Assembly (NCBI RefSeq): GCF_000003195.3
Contig: NC_012870.2
Span: 22,684,501 to 22,748,500 of the forward strand
Direction: 5' to 3'
DNA: 64,000 bases
DNA from: Sorghum bicolor
Taxonomy: Eukaryota > Streptophyta > Magnoliopsida > Poales > Poaceae
Shown: positions 1-11,548 of the stretch, piece after piece
How the letters are laid out: each line of letters begins with the position of its first letter
Numbering within the stretch: position 1 is the first letter of the stretch
Program-made: the position numbers and the translations under genes
Notes under the pieces: model-generated
Database searches by the model: none
What the model was told of the DNA's origin: nothing
The model's input: the letters and a program-made list of their open reading frames with translations, nothing else

Positions 1-225
1 ATTAATTAGTTGGCTATTAATGAAACTAAATATTTGGAAAAGAAATTAGAAACAAGTATTATTTTACCAATTAGCAACAATTAGCAACAAAACGGAAATA
101 CAAAATACATAAAACAAGTATTATTTTAGAAAATATTAACTTATATATTAATTAGTTGGCTATTAATGAAACTATATTTAGAAAAGAAATTAGAAACAAG
201 TATTATTTTACCAATCAACAATAAT
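1..225. repeat. Direct repeat pair in AT-rich CACTA interior
   Basis: Positions 1-77 and 147-223 are near-identical (both begin ATTAATTAGTTGGCTATTAA), giving a period of 146 bp. No coding potential. The stretch 226-787 is AT-rich and holds nothing else I can identify. Confidence 0.7.
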
Positions 226-787
226 TAGCAACAATTATTAAATTATAATTATATAAATAAACTTATATATAGTTCCATTGTCAACAATTAGAAACAATTA
301 ATATTTTACCAACAATTTTTCATATCCAAACCATTCTAATTTCATGAACCATAAATAAAAAAATTAAAAAGCAAATCCTAGATGTAGAACTAGATGAACA
401 TACATGATAGAGTAAAATATATCACCACTAAAATCAAGCAAGAACGACCAATAAAGAGGGCAAGCTCATATCTCTAACTAATTCCAACTAACAGCTTAAG
501 AACAAGGGTCTAATTTGCTCCATACAAAGCTCAAGCACCATGGAAGAGAGAGAAAAGCAAAACTCAAATTACTCACTAACCAACCACTAAAACTTTAATT
601 AAAGTGTTGGAATAACATTTTCTTACCTTTTCTAAGCTCCCCATGATAGTTTTTGAGACCAAAACCTCCTCCCCTCACTAGAGCAATTTTTAGGAGGTGC
701 CCACGGCCTCCCAACCTTATCTCCTCGGGTTGGAGTGAGTGACCCGAGGAGGAAGAAGGCTGCAGCCATATATACAGTCGTGATTTG

Positions 788-1039
788 TAAGGGCGGCTGA
801 ATCACCAACCGCCCTTAAAAATAAGTTTGTAAGGGCGGCTGGATCACGAACCGCCCTTACAAATCCCACAATAAGGGCGGCTGGATCAACAACAGCCCTT
901 ACAAATGCAATCATTTATAAGGGCGGCTCGTGTTACCAGCCGCCCTTACTGTGGTATTTGTAAGGGCGGCTCGTGATCAACTAGCCTAGTGCTGATGGAA
1001 AATGCACTGTAAGGGCGGTTGCATCACCAGCCGCCCTTA
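788..1039. repeat. CACTA subterminal hairpin repeats
   Basis: Units of about 30 bp, each an imperfect palindrome with TAAGGGCGG on one side and CCGCCCTTA on the other, at 788-817, 830-859, 872-901, 918-948 and 1010-1039, with a degenerate half unit at 961-984. Each can fold into a short hairpin with a 10-13 nt loop. Transposase-binding subterminal repeats are typical of CACTA elements; that role is inferred here from position. Confidence 0.8.
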
Positions 1040-1083
1040 CAGTGAAAACCTCTTGGCTCTTATAAACCAATTCTGTAGTAGTG

Positions 1084-1502
1084 AGCTGAGGGCTCTGGCA
1101 GTGGTGGATGGGAAGGTTATGACCCATCCGCGTCGGGGCATGGAGAAGGGGGTGCATCTGGGCTCAGGCCATGGCGACTCTGGTGGCTTTTTCAGTAATG
1201 GGGCTTCCAATGCAAATGGAAGTGGTGGTGGTGGTGGCTCTGGAGGAAGTTCCGGCAATGGTGTGGGGAGTGGTCGTGGATCAGGAAGTGGGGAAGGCTC
1301 GGGTTATAACAACGGACCATATGGTAACAGCAACGCTAACAGCCGTGGCAGCGGAGGTGGAAGCGGTGGTGGCCGTAACGGTGGGTTTGGCCATGGTTCT
1401 GGTGGTGGTTCAGGTAGCAGTAATGGATCTCCATGGAACTACAGGTATGGTCCATGGCAGTGGGACAGCAGCTATGGCGGTAACAAGGGAACACAGCCTT
1501 AA
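1084..1502 (+). pseudogene. 5'-truncated glycine-rich protein paralog
   Basis: From about 1089 the DNA aligns base for base with the second half of the glycine-rich gene at 45681-46298 (shared GCTCTGGCAGTGG, GGGAAGGTTATGACC and GGGGCTTCCAATGCAAATGG). Homology runs through the stop codon and the 3' flank, including the AATAAA at 1588-1593. Promoter, signal peptide and about the first 80 codons are missing, replaced by the CACTA end. An extra G near 1157 (GGGCTCAGG against GGCTCAGG in the paralog) shifts the ancestral frame. An ATG at 1002 inside the CACTA sequence nevertheless opens a 166-codon chimeric ORF that joins the glycine-rich frame after the extra G. Without a signal peptide it could not do the parent's secreted role; I regard it as a pseudogene. 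Confidence 0.8.
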
Positions 1503-2230
1503 ATTGTTGTTTATTTGGAACAATATATACAGTCAGATACAAGTTTACATAGTCGTTCCATCTTTGTTTGAGCTAATGTTTTCTTCGAATAAACCACGTC
1601 TTTTTTATTGGTTATACGACTTAGATTGGTGTACTACTTAACAATGTGGCCACGGTATGATGCATGCTGGCGGCTGATGTGTCAAAGCGTGCATGTTTTG
1701 GTTGTAATTTATTATAATCTACAATATGAACTCTTTGCTTTGATCAAGAAGTGATGGCTTTGTTTTCTTCATATATAAATGCGCATCATTTCTTCTTATT
1801 TTAATAGTTTATTGCCTGATACTGATATAATAGGAGGATTTCTCCGCGCGTTGCCACGTGTGGATGAAGAAGGAATATAAATAGATAAAAATATATATTG
1901 TCTAGATAAATAACTCGTATATTCAGAGAAATATGTGATTGATATGGGGATATTACAATTACATGAGCTAGTAGAATTTAATTATGTGTGATAGTGGATT
2001 GCCTAGTTAGATAGCTTGCATGTTGAGAGAAATAGGTAGTGGGGTGTGTAATAGTGAATTGTCTAGTTGAATGGTTTACATATTGAGAGAAATAGGTAGT
2101 GAGATTTTGCTTTATAAGAGTACAAGATAAGATGTAGAAAGCTCGCTATTAGCACCTAAATTTTCAGGATTTTCTTGTATTTTAATTAGAAAATTACATG
2201 GAGTCTAATCGAGAACATACTGAGCTTTTT
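1503..2230. other. 3' flank of the glycine-rich pseudogene
   Basis: No ORF of note. Stretches match the 3' flank of the intact gene at 46299-46740 (for example CTTTGCTTTGATCAAGAAGT, near 1733 and 46558). Roughly 1850-2150 has no counterpart there and looks like an insertion or diverged AT-rich filler containing a 60-bp tandem repeat. Confidence 0.6.
1987..2100. repeat. Two-copy 60-bp tandem repeat
   Basis: Copies at 1987-2040 and 2047-2100, period exactly 60, both ending TTGAGAGAAATAGGTAGT. Differences are mostly transitions. Function unknown. Confidence 0.75.
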
Positions 2231-2359
2231 AGTGTCTCTCCTAACATAGACGCTCCATACCGATAGGGTTTGCCGCTTAGGTTCCTAGTCGGGTTTCTCG
2301 GCTTGTGGCTGTGTGTTGACCACGCAGCGCACGATTGTTTTTCTCCCTATCTGATCGCC

Positions 2360-3573
2360 ATGTCTGGATCGGGATCGGGAGGGAAAGCCCCGGAGGGTAA
2401 GGGCGAGGGCCTAAACCCTAATGTGGAGGACATGTTCCACAAACTCCATCTCACGGCGGAGGAAGAGGCGGTGCTGGACCTTAGTAGCGAGGATGAAGAG
2501 GAAACCATGGCACCTGCAATGTGGGCGCTGGTGGGGAAGATCCTATCACCAGTTCCGATCCATGCTGAGACGATCCGTTCGGCAATGAGACCAGCATGGG
2601 GGAACCCGGTTGGACTGAAGATCAGGACTGTGGGTGAGAAGGGAGACAACACATTCGTGGTGGAGTTTGGGAGTGCTCGAGATATGGAACGGGTGCTGTC
2701 TGGGGCGCCATGGATGGTGAAGAAGTATGTGGTGCTGTTGCAGGAGTATGATGCTACTCTCAGTGCTTCAAGCATTGTGTTCGACAAGGTGGAGATGTGG
2801 GTGAGGATCCTGGACCTCCTGCTTGGATGGATGAATCGTGAGAAGGGAGCACGGGTAATGGATATGATTGGCAAGGTTGTATCCATGGATGTGGATTCCG
2901 ATGGCAAGGCTAGTGGAGCCTTCCTCCGAGCCCGTGTATCCATTGAAATTGATAGACCGATCAGGAGGGGAATCTTCCTGAGACTGAAACGGGGAGAAGA
3001 ACCCAAATGGTTCAAAGTACAGTATGAGAAACTGCCTTATATTTGTTTTTCATGTGGAAAGCTGGGTCATTCCGACTTGGAGTGTCCAACTCCTGCTGAA
3101 CGGGATGAGGAAGGGAAGCTACCATATGGTCCCCAGAGGAGCGTTGTCGTTGGCCACAATCTTTTGCTGGGGCGGCTGCGGAGACTTTTGGGAGTGGTTC
3201 CTACTCGGGTTCCAAGGCCTCAATACCCTCAAACCAGTCAGGTGAGAGGGCGTCGAAATCTAACTCCCGCCACTCGGCGAGTGTGGTGGGTGACTCTAAA
3301 GAGATGGAGGTTCAGTCGCCGTTGAAAAAGGATGGTGGTAGGGAGGGGTTGACTGAGGATGAGAATGAACGGGGGGCAAGTAGGCGCCTCAATCTCCAGG
3401 AGATTGATGGTCGGCATGAGCACCCACGGAAGCGGAAGTCGAAGGTGGCTACGATGGCCACTCTGACACCTGATCTGAACTTTCCACCAGGTGTCGCGTT
3501 ATCACTGGTGCCAGTGGGTTTGGTTAACTTGCGAGTTAGCAAGCTAGATGGTGGGGGCGGACAGCAGTAGTGC
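2360..3573 (+). pseudogene. LINE ORF1, nucleic-acid-binding protein, frameshifted
   Basis: Starts at the ATG at 2360. The first ~260 codons contain a DUF4283-like region, with the motif GAPWMVKKY near 2707, followed by a CCHC zinc knuckle CFSCGKLGHSDLEC (3044-3085). Such proteins coat the LINE RNA in the ribonucleoprotein particle. After LPYGPQ (near 3135) the frame is lost; a basic, charged C-terminal half continues in another frame from about 3283 to the stop near 3570. The frameshift makes it non-functional. Confidence 0.85.
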
Positions 3574-3666
3574 CAGCATGCTGGAGGCCCTCAAAAAATA
3601 GAAGTGTGGCACATCAAACAATGCGCGATCGGCGACGGTTGCAGGAGACAGCCCCCACCGGGCACG

Positions 3667-6600
3667 ATGAATATCCTTAGTTTGAACTGCCAGGGCTGCG
3701 GGCGGCCCGAGGCAGTTCAAGAGATCCACCAGTTGGTGGTGGAGAAGAAGCCTACGGTGGTGTTCTTAATGGAGACAAGGATGGGGGAGGAAAGAGCTCT
3801 CGGCTTGGCTAGGAATCTTGGCTTCCAGAATGCCATTGTTGTCAAGTCGGAGGGGCTCAGTGGTGGCTTAATGTTGCTGTGGCGTGGCGATGTTATGGTA
3901 GCGGAGTTGACCAAATCGAGGTCGCATATTGATGTGATCTTGTCCTGTGATTGCCTGAAAATCTCTCACTGGCGTCTAACGGGGTTCTATGGTGAACCTA
4001 GAAGAGAACGCCGGTGGGAGAGTTGGTACCTGCTGAGGTTTCTCCGGGCACAGTCGAGTGATCCATGGCTGTGTTTGGGGGACTTTAATGAGGTTCTAGC
4101 GATGGAGGAGCAGATAGGAGCTAATGAACAGGAGATGTGGCAGGTGACTCCTTTCCAGGATATTGTTAGTGACTGCGCTTTCACTGACCTCGGTTTTCAT
4201 GGCCTGCCTTACACATGGGATAACCGGCAGGAAGGCGGTCGGAATGTGAAGGTGAGGCTGGATCGGGCGTTGGGAGACCGTAAGTTTATGGAGCAGCTAG
4301 GTGGATCTGAGGTTTTCCACCTGCCTACGACAGAGTCCGATCACGCTGGACTTTTGGTGGAAGTGAGACACTAGGAGCCAGGGGCGAGGACAGGGCGTAG
4401 GCGCCATAAGCCGTTTCGGTATGAAAATATGTGGAAGACCCATGGGGAATATAATGAGTTTGTGGATAGGTCCTGGGACCCGGGCCCTGGTTCAGCAGAC
4501 TTGTCTACTGTTGCACATGCCCTCTCAGCTTTGCAAGGCTCCCTGAAATCTTGGACCGGGATGTTTTTGGTTCTGTGACAAAGAAAGTGAAGGAGCTTAG
4601 AGCAAAGCTCGAGGAGGAAAGAGGGAGCACTCTCTACCGGGGTCCTACGGATAGGGAACGGTCAATTATGGCTCAGCTGACCGAGGTCCTGGCTAGGGAG
4701 GAAATGATGGCTAAACAATGGTCTAGAATAACCTGGCTTCGAGAGGGCGATAGGAATATTGAATTTTTCCAAGCTAAAGCCAAAGCCAGGAGCAGGACCA
4801 GTCGAATCAAGCAGCTTACGGATGTGGATGGTCGCGTGTGTACCGATCAGGAAGACTTGGAGAGATTGGTCGGGGATTTTTACCAGAGCCTTTTCTCTGC
4901 GCAAGATGAACTCATACCTGATCTGGTATGTAAACATGTTCCGAGGAAGGTAACACCAGATATGTGTGAGCTCCTTGGTGTACCTTTCTCTGAAAAAAAG
5001 TGGAAGAAGCTTTGTTCTGTATGGCACCAAACAAGGCCCCGGGTGTCGATGGCTTCAATGCCGGCTTCTTTCAAACACACTGGGACCTAATCAAAGGGTG
5101 TGTCACAAAGGCGGTTCTAGATTTTCTGAATGGAGCTAATTTACCTGAGGAAGTCAATAAAACTCTTTTAGTCCTCATTCCTAAGGTAACCAATCTGCAA
5201 GACTTAACCCAGTACCGGCCAATCTCTCTTTGCAACATGCTCTACAAGATGTGCTCCAAGACGATAGCAAATCGACTTCGGCGGATTTTGGATGAGATTA
5301 TCTCAGTCGAGCAAAGTGCATTCGTCCCGAGTCGTTTGATCACACATAATGTTTTGATCGCGTATGAGTGCATACACTACCTAAGGAACAAAAAGGGCAA
5401 ACAAGGTGATTGTGCCATCAAGTTGGACATGGCAAAGGCTTATGACCGGGTTGAATGGCCATACCTGGTGTGCATCATGAGAGCGTTGGGTTTTCCTGAA
5501 GGTTGGATTGCCCTAGTGATGAAATGTGTGAAGATAGTGACCTTTTCGGTGAGAGTGAATGGAGTTTTCTCTAATGAATTCAAACCAACTAGGGGAATAC
5601 GCCAGGGAGACCCCATTTCACGCTACCTGTTTTTGATATGCGCGGAGGGACTATCATGTATGTTGAAGAGCATTGGTCCACAGTATGTCTCAGGGGGGGG
5701 GGGTGAGAGTTAGCCGGAAAGCACCATGGATCTCTCACCTTCTATTTGCAGATGACTGTCTGGTGTTCACACAAGCATCAAAGAACGGGGCGGACAGAGT
5801 AGCGTCGATCCTAGAGGAGTATAATAAAGGGTCGGGGCAATTGGTGAATAAAAATAAGTCAGCCATCTTTTTTAGCCTGAATTGTGGACAAGAGAATAAA
5901 AAGGAGGTTCATGTACGTCTGCAAATTGACATGGAAGCCTTGTGGGAACGCTATCTGGGATTGCCCACGGCGGCTGAACGAGGGGCAGCTGATGTGTTTA
6001 ACTATGTGCCAGCAAGGGTGCGTGGCATGATTGCAGGCTAGGCCGAGAAGGGACTTAGCTGTGCAGCTCGAGAGGTGCTTCTGAAGGCCAATGCATAGGC
6101 GGTGCCTACTTACCCTATGTCAGTGTTTAAACTCTCTCCAGCGGTGTGCCAGAAACTAACATCGACAGTCACAAACTACTGGTGGGGGAGTTCGCTTGAT
6201 AATCACAAAATGCACTGGCTTAAGTGGGAGAAACTGACAAGATCAAAGATGGATGGTGGTATGGGTTTCCGGGATTTTGCCTTGTTCAATCAGGCTATGC
6301 TTGGGAAGCAAGGATGGAGGTTTATCTCAAGACCGGACTCGTTATGCAGTAAGGTACGGAAGGGGAAGTATTATCCACACTCTGACTTCCTATCAGCTAC
6401 TAAGAAACGACAAAGTTCGGCAACCTGGAAGGCTATTCTGCATGGCCGAGATGTCTTAGCCCGGTGGCTGATTAAGAGAGTAGGACCGGGGGATATCAAT
6501 ATCTGGGAAGACAATTGGATCCCTGGGGTGCGATCTCTCAAACCGTTGGTTCGTATGCCTCGGACAACTGTGGAACGGGTCCGGGACTTGTTCATACCGG

Positions 6601-7737
6601 GCACTCGTGTGTGGAATGAAGTGGTGGTATCCAACGCCTTTATGGCGCTGGAGGTGACTGAAGTGCTTTAAATTAAACCCAGCACTCGACTTGATGAAGA
6701 TGTGATCGCTTGGGCACATGAGAAGCATGGAGGGTATTTAGTTAAATCGGCCTACAGGCTTCTCAAACGCGATCAGATGGAGAAGGCAATGGCTGATGAC
6801 AGTAGACAAGCTTCAACGTCAGGGGACTCTCCCTTCTGGAGGGTGCTGTGGAAAATGAATGTGCCACCTAAGGTCCGGGTCTTCTGGTGGAGGGTGTTAC
6901 ATAATTCTCTACCATCAAAGATGGAGCTTAAAAGACGACATGTGGCCAGAGAAAGCCATTGTGAAATGTGTGGGAGTCAGGATTAAAACCTATTCCATGT
7001 GTTCTTCGACTGCCCGATTGCAAAGCGATTTTGGGAGGAGGTGAAGAAGGAGACGGGGAGGGCGGTGCCAAAGTTTCAGAATTGTACTTGGGCCCAGGAC
7101 GTACTCCAAATGCCTTCTACACTGATGATGCCAAGTGAAACAATCATATGTGGTGCCTGGGCTCTCTGGACTGGCCGTAACGCCCGCGGTCATGGCCACA
7201 AATCATGGGAACCGGGAGCTACTGCCCAGGTTCATTTCTAAACTGATGGAGGATCTGGCATCCCTGAAGCTAGCGCCTATGGTGAGGCTGCTGGCGATTA
7301 AAGAGAAATGGGAGAAGCCATCACCGGGTTGGTTCAAGATAAACACGGACACTGGCTTTGATCGGGAATCAAACTCAGGCTCGGCTGGTGTGGTTATTCG
7401 AAATGAAGCTGGTCTGGTGGCAGGCGGATCAGCAAGATGGATTGAGAATGTATCCGACGCACTCACAGCAGAAGCTTTGGCGACAAGGGAGGGTCTTGAA
7501 CTCGCTGCGGAACTGGGACTCGACTGGGTGATACTTGAGGTCGATTGCCAAGAACTCTCGAAGCTGCTACTCAGTCAACATTCGACCTCTTCATGTATTG
7601 GAGGCTTATGTTTTGATGTAATAGAGCTAGGCAAGATGTTTAGTGAGTTTTGTATTAGATGGGTAAGAAGAGACGCGAAGTCGGTGGCGAACTTCTGTGC
7701 ATCCACAGTCTCGCCTACCGATCGCTGCCACTTCTGA
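3667..7737 (+). pseudogene. LINE ORF2: endonuclease, RT, RNase H, broken
   Basis: Begins MNILSLNCQGCG at 3667. Endonuclease (3667-4371) shows ETRM, CLGDFNEVL and SDHAGL. Reverse transcriptase (about 5000-5960) shows QYRPISLCN, KLDMAKAYDRVEW, GIRQGDPIS and FADD. A zf-RVT region (6830-7060) has FWRVLWKMNVPPKVRVFWWR, and RNase H (7320-7690) has KINTDTGFD and AEALATREGLELA. The enzyme would nick DNA and copy the LINE RNA in place. It is broken by in-frame stops at 4372, 6039, near 6096, 6669 and 6984 (mostly explicable as CAG, CAA or TGG changed by C-to-T or G-to-A) and by about four frameshifts, one at an 11-G run at 5693-5703. Confidence 0.9.
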
Positions 7738-7844
7738 ATCGATGATGTACCAGGCTGGCTAGTGGTTCTAGCAGATGCCGATTGTAATCTGGCCATGAAT
7801 TAATAGAAAGCTCTATTACTTAAAAAAAGTGTCTCTCTTAACAT

Positions 7845-9514
7845 TCCATCTACGGTGATTTTTGTCTCAGCCAAAACTAGTTCAAACAACATAACTATCG
7901 TTGTACGTCTCTTTATTTACATTACTGACGCTGAATTAGGTCACACACTAGTAATGGCTAGCATGCATGAGGTCGCACAAGACTTTTATTGCAATAAGAA
8001 CACAATAAATTCACAAAACCAACCGACAAGCCGGTTAGGCTAATATTGAGCCCATTCTTCACCTGGTTGACTCCCAAAGTCCCGAACACTCCTTAGAAGA
8101 CCCATCGGAGAGGAGCACGTGGAGGTTATTCTCGGGTCAGCAATGCCATCTGGAATACTGCAAAATCTCATGGGGAGACACATGACGAACAACAAGGCAG
8201 AGAAAGAGAGCTAGGGCAAAAAGAGGTTGTATATTTTGACGATTGGAAGTTGGAATACTCAATCGGTTATGATCTTCTCATTTATTCATTTATATAAACA
8301 GAGGTGATCTTATCCTAGTAAAAAACAAGTCCTAAACAAAATCTTCAAGTTTCCACGCGCAAAATAGTTAGAAACTGATTTAGAAATAAATTGGTTCGGA
8401 CAAGTATAGCTGGCCGCTTTCCTCGAGCGAGACACACCGGCGGGCTGAGCAGTAACATGGAAACCGCCCTGTTTCGGAAGTAAAACCAGCCTAGCTGGTT
8501 CAAGCAGGGCAGCGCTGGCGCCATCTCCTTCGTTCTTTTTGCTTTATTCTTTGAATTTTGTTGCACCAAATATTTCCCAACATATTTTTGATATTGGAAA
8601 TTGGATGGTGTAACCCAATTTCCATGCAGACACATTGTTAGGTATCAGCATATATCCCCTGTTTTTAGGTGAAATTTGTATGAACCTGAAAACATAAAAG
8701 CACTAAATAGCAGTGATGTCTAACGCATCAGCTATCTAGCATTTAAGGGCGATGTCTACATCAGTTATATAATTTATTCTAAGGGCAATACATTTATTGA
8801 TCATTGTTTGGAGAGCAGGCACTTCATGCTAAACCCTTAGGGCATGTACAACGCATCTTTTATCCTCGTCTCTATGTTGCTGCTTTTGCAAAAAGATCTC
8901 TCGTTTGGGTTGGAGACGGACCAGCTGTCGTCTTGCGAGACGATGCTGAGGGCTCGTGCTCCGAGGCTTAGACGCCGGCTACAGCAGTGTTGTACCAGTC
9001 GTCTTCTCGACTCAACGACGCACGCGGATCTCGCGTGGGGGCACGTTGAATCTTGTATTAGCGCGTGCAGGAGGATGTTGCCTGCCTTGGCGCCGTGACC
9101 ATCGCGGTCGTGCTCCGCCGTGCCGCTGGCTGCACACGATGACCTCTGCTGCAGCCGCCGTGAGCCGCACCACAGAGGCACAGACTACGGACGACCTTCG
9201 CGCCAGCCACCACGAGACACGCGGTTGTTCGTTCTTGTTCAGATCCAGCATAATTTAGAAATTTGTGAAAACTATTAACAATTTCGTGAATCGTAATTTC
9301 GTAACTTCCTCTCATTTGTTTGTCAACATGCAGCTCTGGATGGAAATAATGGTCACTGTTTGATTAAATTGGGTGGACAAGAGAGCTGTTTGAAGTTTGA
9401 ACAGTTGATACTTGATTCTGAGAGTGCTTGTTTCAGGTTGTTGTTCGTATTGCTAGTGCATCAGCCACTACCAGAATATTTGAGTTCTCCGAGTGGGTGG
9501 GATTCTCCTAGTAC
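7845..9514. other. Gene-poor interval
   Basis: No supportable gene. The first ~60 bases continue the homology to the intact glycine-rich gene's 3' flank. Around 8230-8640 composition resembles an old copia LTR or its edge, but I found no partner repeat. At 8840-9240 a GC-richer block has overlapping ORFs on both strands with no recognisable domain; it begins with GGGCATGTACAACGC, which resembles the tip of some class II elements, but no matching other end is visible. Confidence 0.5.
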
Positions 9515-9754
9515 TTGATAGTTATGCAGCTTTTAGCATTTAAGAAGAGTTGGTTTACTACCCAACTCCCGACTAATTGTCTCGGAGTAATTATTTCCGT
9601 GTGCCCTTGCACAGTTGGTAAGTTGCTCTTTACTGCACTAGGAGAAATGCATCAATCTGGTAGTGAGCCATCTCTGAGAAAGATAGGAGCACTGCAGGAT
9701 CTGAGAGACTGTTTGTACCCCATGGATCATCCTGAGTATTTTCAGATTGCATGA
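9515..9754 (+). other. Unrecognised exon-like ORF
   Basis: A 79-codon ORF ending LRDCLYPMDHPEYFQIA followed by a stop. Its base and amino-acid composition look more protein-like than the surroundings, and AG/GT splice-like dinucleotides lie upstream (TTTCAGGTTG near 9434; TTGCACAG near 9607). I do not recognise the protein. It could be the last exon of a host gene fragment, a captured gene piece inside an undetected element, or chance. No full gene structure can be built around it. Confidence 0.25.
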
Positions 9755-9779
9755 AAAGTGATGCATTGATCACTCAATT

Positions 9780-9964
9780 TGTGTTCATCCATCTGAAAAT
9801 TGTTAGCTATCTGAATCTGCATCGTTTAGTGTATCAGTTCTGAAAGCTATCTGAATCTATAATTGTATCGTTACTCCAAGTTGTTAGTGTATCAGTTTCT
9901 ATTAGCTGCTATCTGAAAGTGTACCGGTTTCTAAAATTATTAGCTTTCTGAAAGCTGAAAACTG
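9780..9964. repeat. Degenerate short repeats
   Basis: Several imperfect copies of a CTATCTGAATCT / GTATCAGTTTCT module are interspersed over about 180 bp. No coding potential. Confidence 0.4.
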
Positions 9965-10197
9965 TTATAAGGCAACCAAAAATTTGGAAAGTCAAAGAAT
10001 TTTTAGTTTGACCAAATTTATATGATAAAATAATAATACTTATGATATTAACTAAGTATCATTACGTTCTCCATTAATTAGTATATCTATCTAATGTCAC
10101 AGATCTTTATAATTTTTTCTATAATTTTGGTTAAATTTAAAATAATTTGACTCTCCAAGGTTCATGGAATGCCTTATAATTTGGGATGGAAGGAGGA
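9965..10197. mobile_element. Stowaway-like MITE, left end degraded
   Basis: The right end reads CCTTATAATTTGGGATGGAA then GGAGG, the inverse of the CTCCCTCCRTCCCAAATTATAAGG terminus common in grass Stowaway/Mariner MITEs. The left end begins at TTATAAGGCAACC with the outermost ~20 bp missing. Interior AT-rich and palindromic in part (GTTTGACCAAATTTA against TAATTTTGGTTAAATTTAAA). Confidence 0.6.
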
Positions 10198-10923
10198 TTA
10201 TTTTTCAAATACCTCCCATTAATTGCTCTTTGCAGACTATCGCCTTGTAATGTCTAACAGATATGAATTTCTAAATATCACTTTGATCACTTTATAAGGA
10301 CCTTCCCAACTTAGTTATCATTTGTCAAATTTGTTGCTCTTTGTACAAAGTGATAGTTTGGTTTTCCACACACTAAATCCCCAACTTGGAATGTCTTTCT
10401 GATCACTTTCTTATTATATGCTCGGGCAACTCGAGCTTTGTCTTTCTTAATATCCTTTTATAGCCTTGATTTTCTTGTCGGTCACCTTGTCGATATTATC
10501 CAACATCAAATCATAACACATAACATCGAATATATCATTTTGTTTAGCAAATCTATATGCATCCACATTCACCTTGATAGGCAACACGTCTTGTCCATAT
10601 ACCAACTCAAAAGGTGTAACCTTTGTAGCACCATGTCTAGATGTTTGATGTGCCTATAGAGTTTCAGACAAAACTTCATGCCACATTTTTGGATTGTCCT
10701 CAATCTTCTTTTTGATAAGCTTGATCAAAGTCTTATTACTAGACTTAGCTTGGGCATTAGCTTGAGCATAGTTTGGAGATGAATTGAACATATATACAAT
10801 TCGACAAAATCCTGTATCTCCTTTTGACATAAATGATGTTCCTTGATCTATAATTAATATAATATTTGAGAGATGTCAAATATAAGTATTATATGCTCAG
10901 TAATAAACTCAATTATCTACTTA
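10198..10923 (-). pseudogene. gypsy-1 fossil: integrase C-terminal part
   Basis: Reading the minus strand, the sequence encodes the C-terminal integrase region of a Ty3/gypsy pol: MWHEVLSE, HQTSRHGATKVTPFELVYGQ, KARVARAYNKKV, FQVGDLV and a degraded LQGD...RAINGRYL. Several stops and frameshifts are present. The reading breaks abruptly at 10923 where CACTA-1 begins and resumes at 40269. The order of domains over all four fragments (RT, RNase H, integrase) is correct for one minus-strand element. Confidence 0.8.
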
Positions 10924-11548
10924 CACTACGACACAAATGATTTTGCGAGGCAGTACCCAAACATTAACCAAGGCAATCACAAAATCTAATCGCCTCCAAA
11001 AAAAATGCCAAACGATTAATGAGGCGGTCATTTTATTTATGGAGGTGGTCACATTTGCCTACCTTGTAAACTCAATTTATGGAACCGCCTCCTAAAATTG
11101 ATTTATGTAGGTGGACATTTTAAGAGAATCACCTCAAAAAATGACATAATTTTGGAGGTGGCTATCTTAATATGCCCGCCTCCTAAAATTCATTTTCAGA
11201 GACAGACACATTACAAGGCCGCCTCTATAAATACTGGTCCAACTCTGAGGCCCATTAGCAGCCCGCTCTAAACCCTAGCTATAAAACACAACACACCTCT
11301 CCACTTCTCTACTTCTCTCTCCACTTCACCTCTCTGAGCCACCACTACAAAACGCACTGCCTATCTTCTCCCTCCCTCCTTCTACTAGCACTCCCTCATC
11401 TCCCTCCACCCTTCCCTCCCTTCCTCTCTCCCTTTATCCTGGCACTCCCTTTCTCCGTGGTGGCATGGGGCCATGGTGGTGTGCGCCGCAAGGTCACGCG
11501 GTGTGGCCACATGGTGGTGCGTGCGAGGCCCCGAGACCATGTGGTAAA

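Larger units (their letters stand above)
1..1083. mobile_element. CACTA transposon, right end (runs off left edge)
   Basis: The terminal inverted repeat end TTCTGTAGTAGTG stops at 1083; its reverse complement begins CACTACTACAGAA, the hallmark of CACTA (EnSpm) elements. Inside it lie six copies of a TAAGGGCGGCT-type subterminal repeat (788-1039), as this superfamily carries for transposase binding. The remaining sequence to position 1 is AT-rich with no transposase ORF. The left end is not in the window, so the 3-bp target duplication (right copy would be AGC at 1084-1086) cannot be confirmed. Immediately to the right begins sequence homologous to the glycine-rich gene at 45681, so this element truncated that paralog. 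Confidence 0.75.
2248..7827 (+). mobile_element. LINE (L1-type) retrotransposon, dead
   Basis: A non-LTR element of about 5.6 kb with ORF1 (zinc knuckle), ORF2 (endonuclease, reverse transcriptase, zf-RVT, RNase H) and a short 3' A tail. It is bounded by a 17-bp target duplication, AGTGTCTCTCCTAACAT at 2231-2247 and AGTGTCTCTCTTAACAT at 7828-7844, with one mismatch. The empty site survives beside the intact paralog (CTCTCCTAACATTCCATCT near 46742), which fixes both boundaries. Both ORFs carry frameshifts and stops, so the copy is inactive. Possession of a C-terminal RNase H is typical of plant L1 lineages. Confidence 0.93.

Noticed and set aside
2347..3015. 222-codon minus-strand ORF
   Set aside because: Antisense shadow of LINE ORF1.
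8830..9258. Possible class II element or gene (GGGCATGTACAACGC start, ORFs on both strands)
   Set aside because: No opposite terminus or target duplication found and no protein motif recognised.
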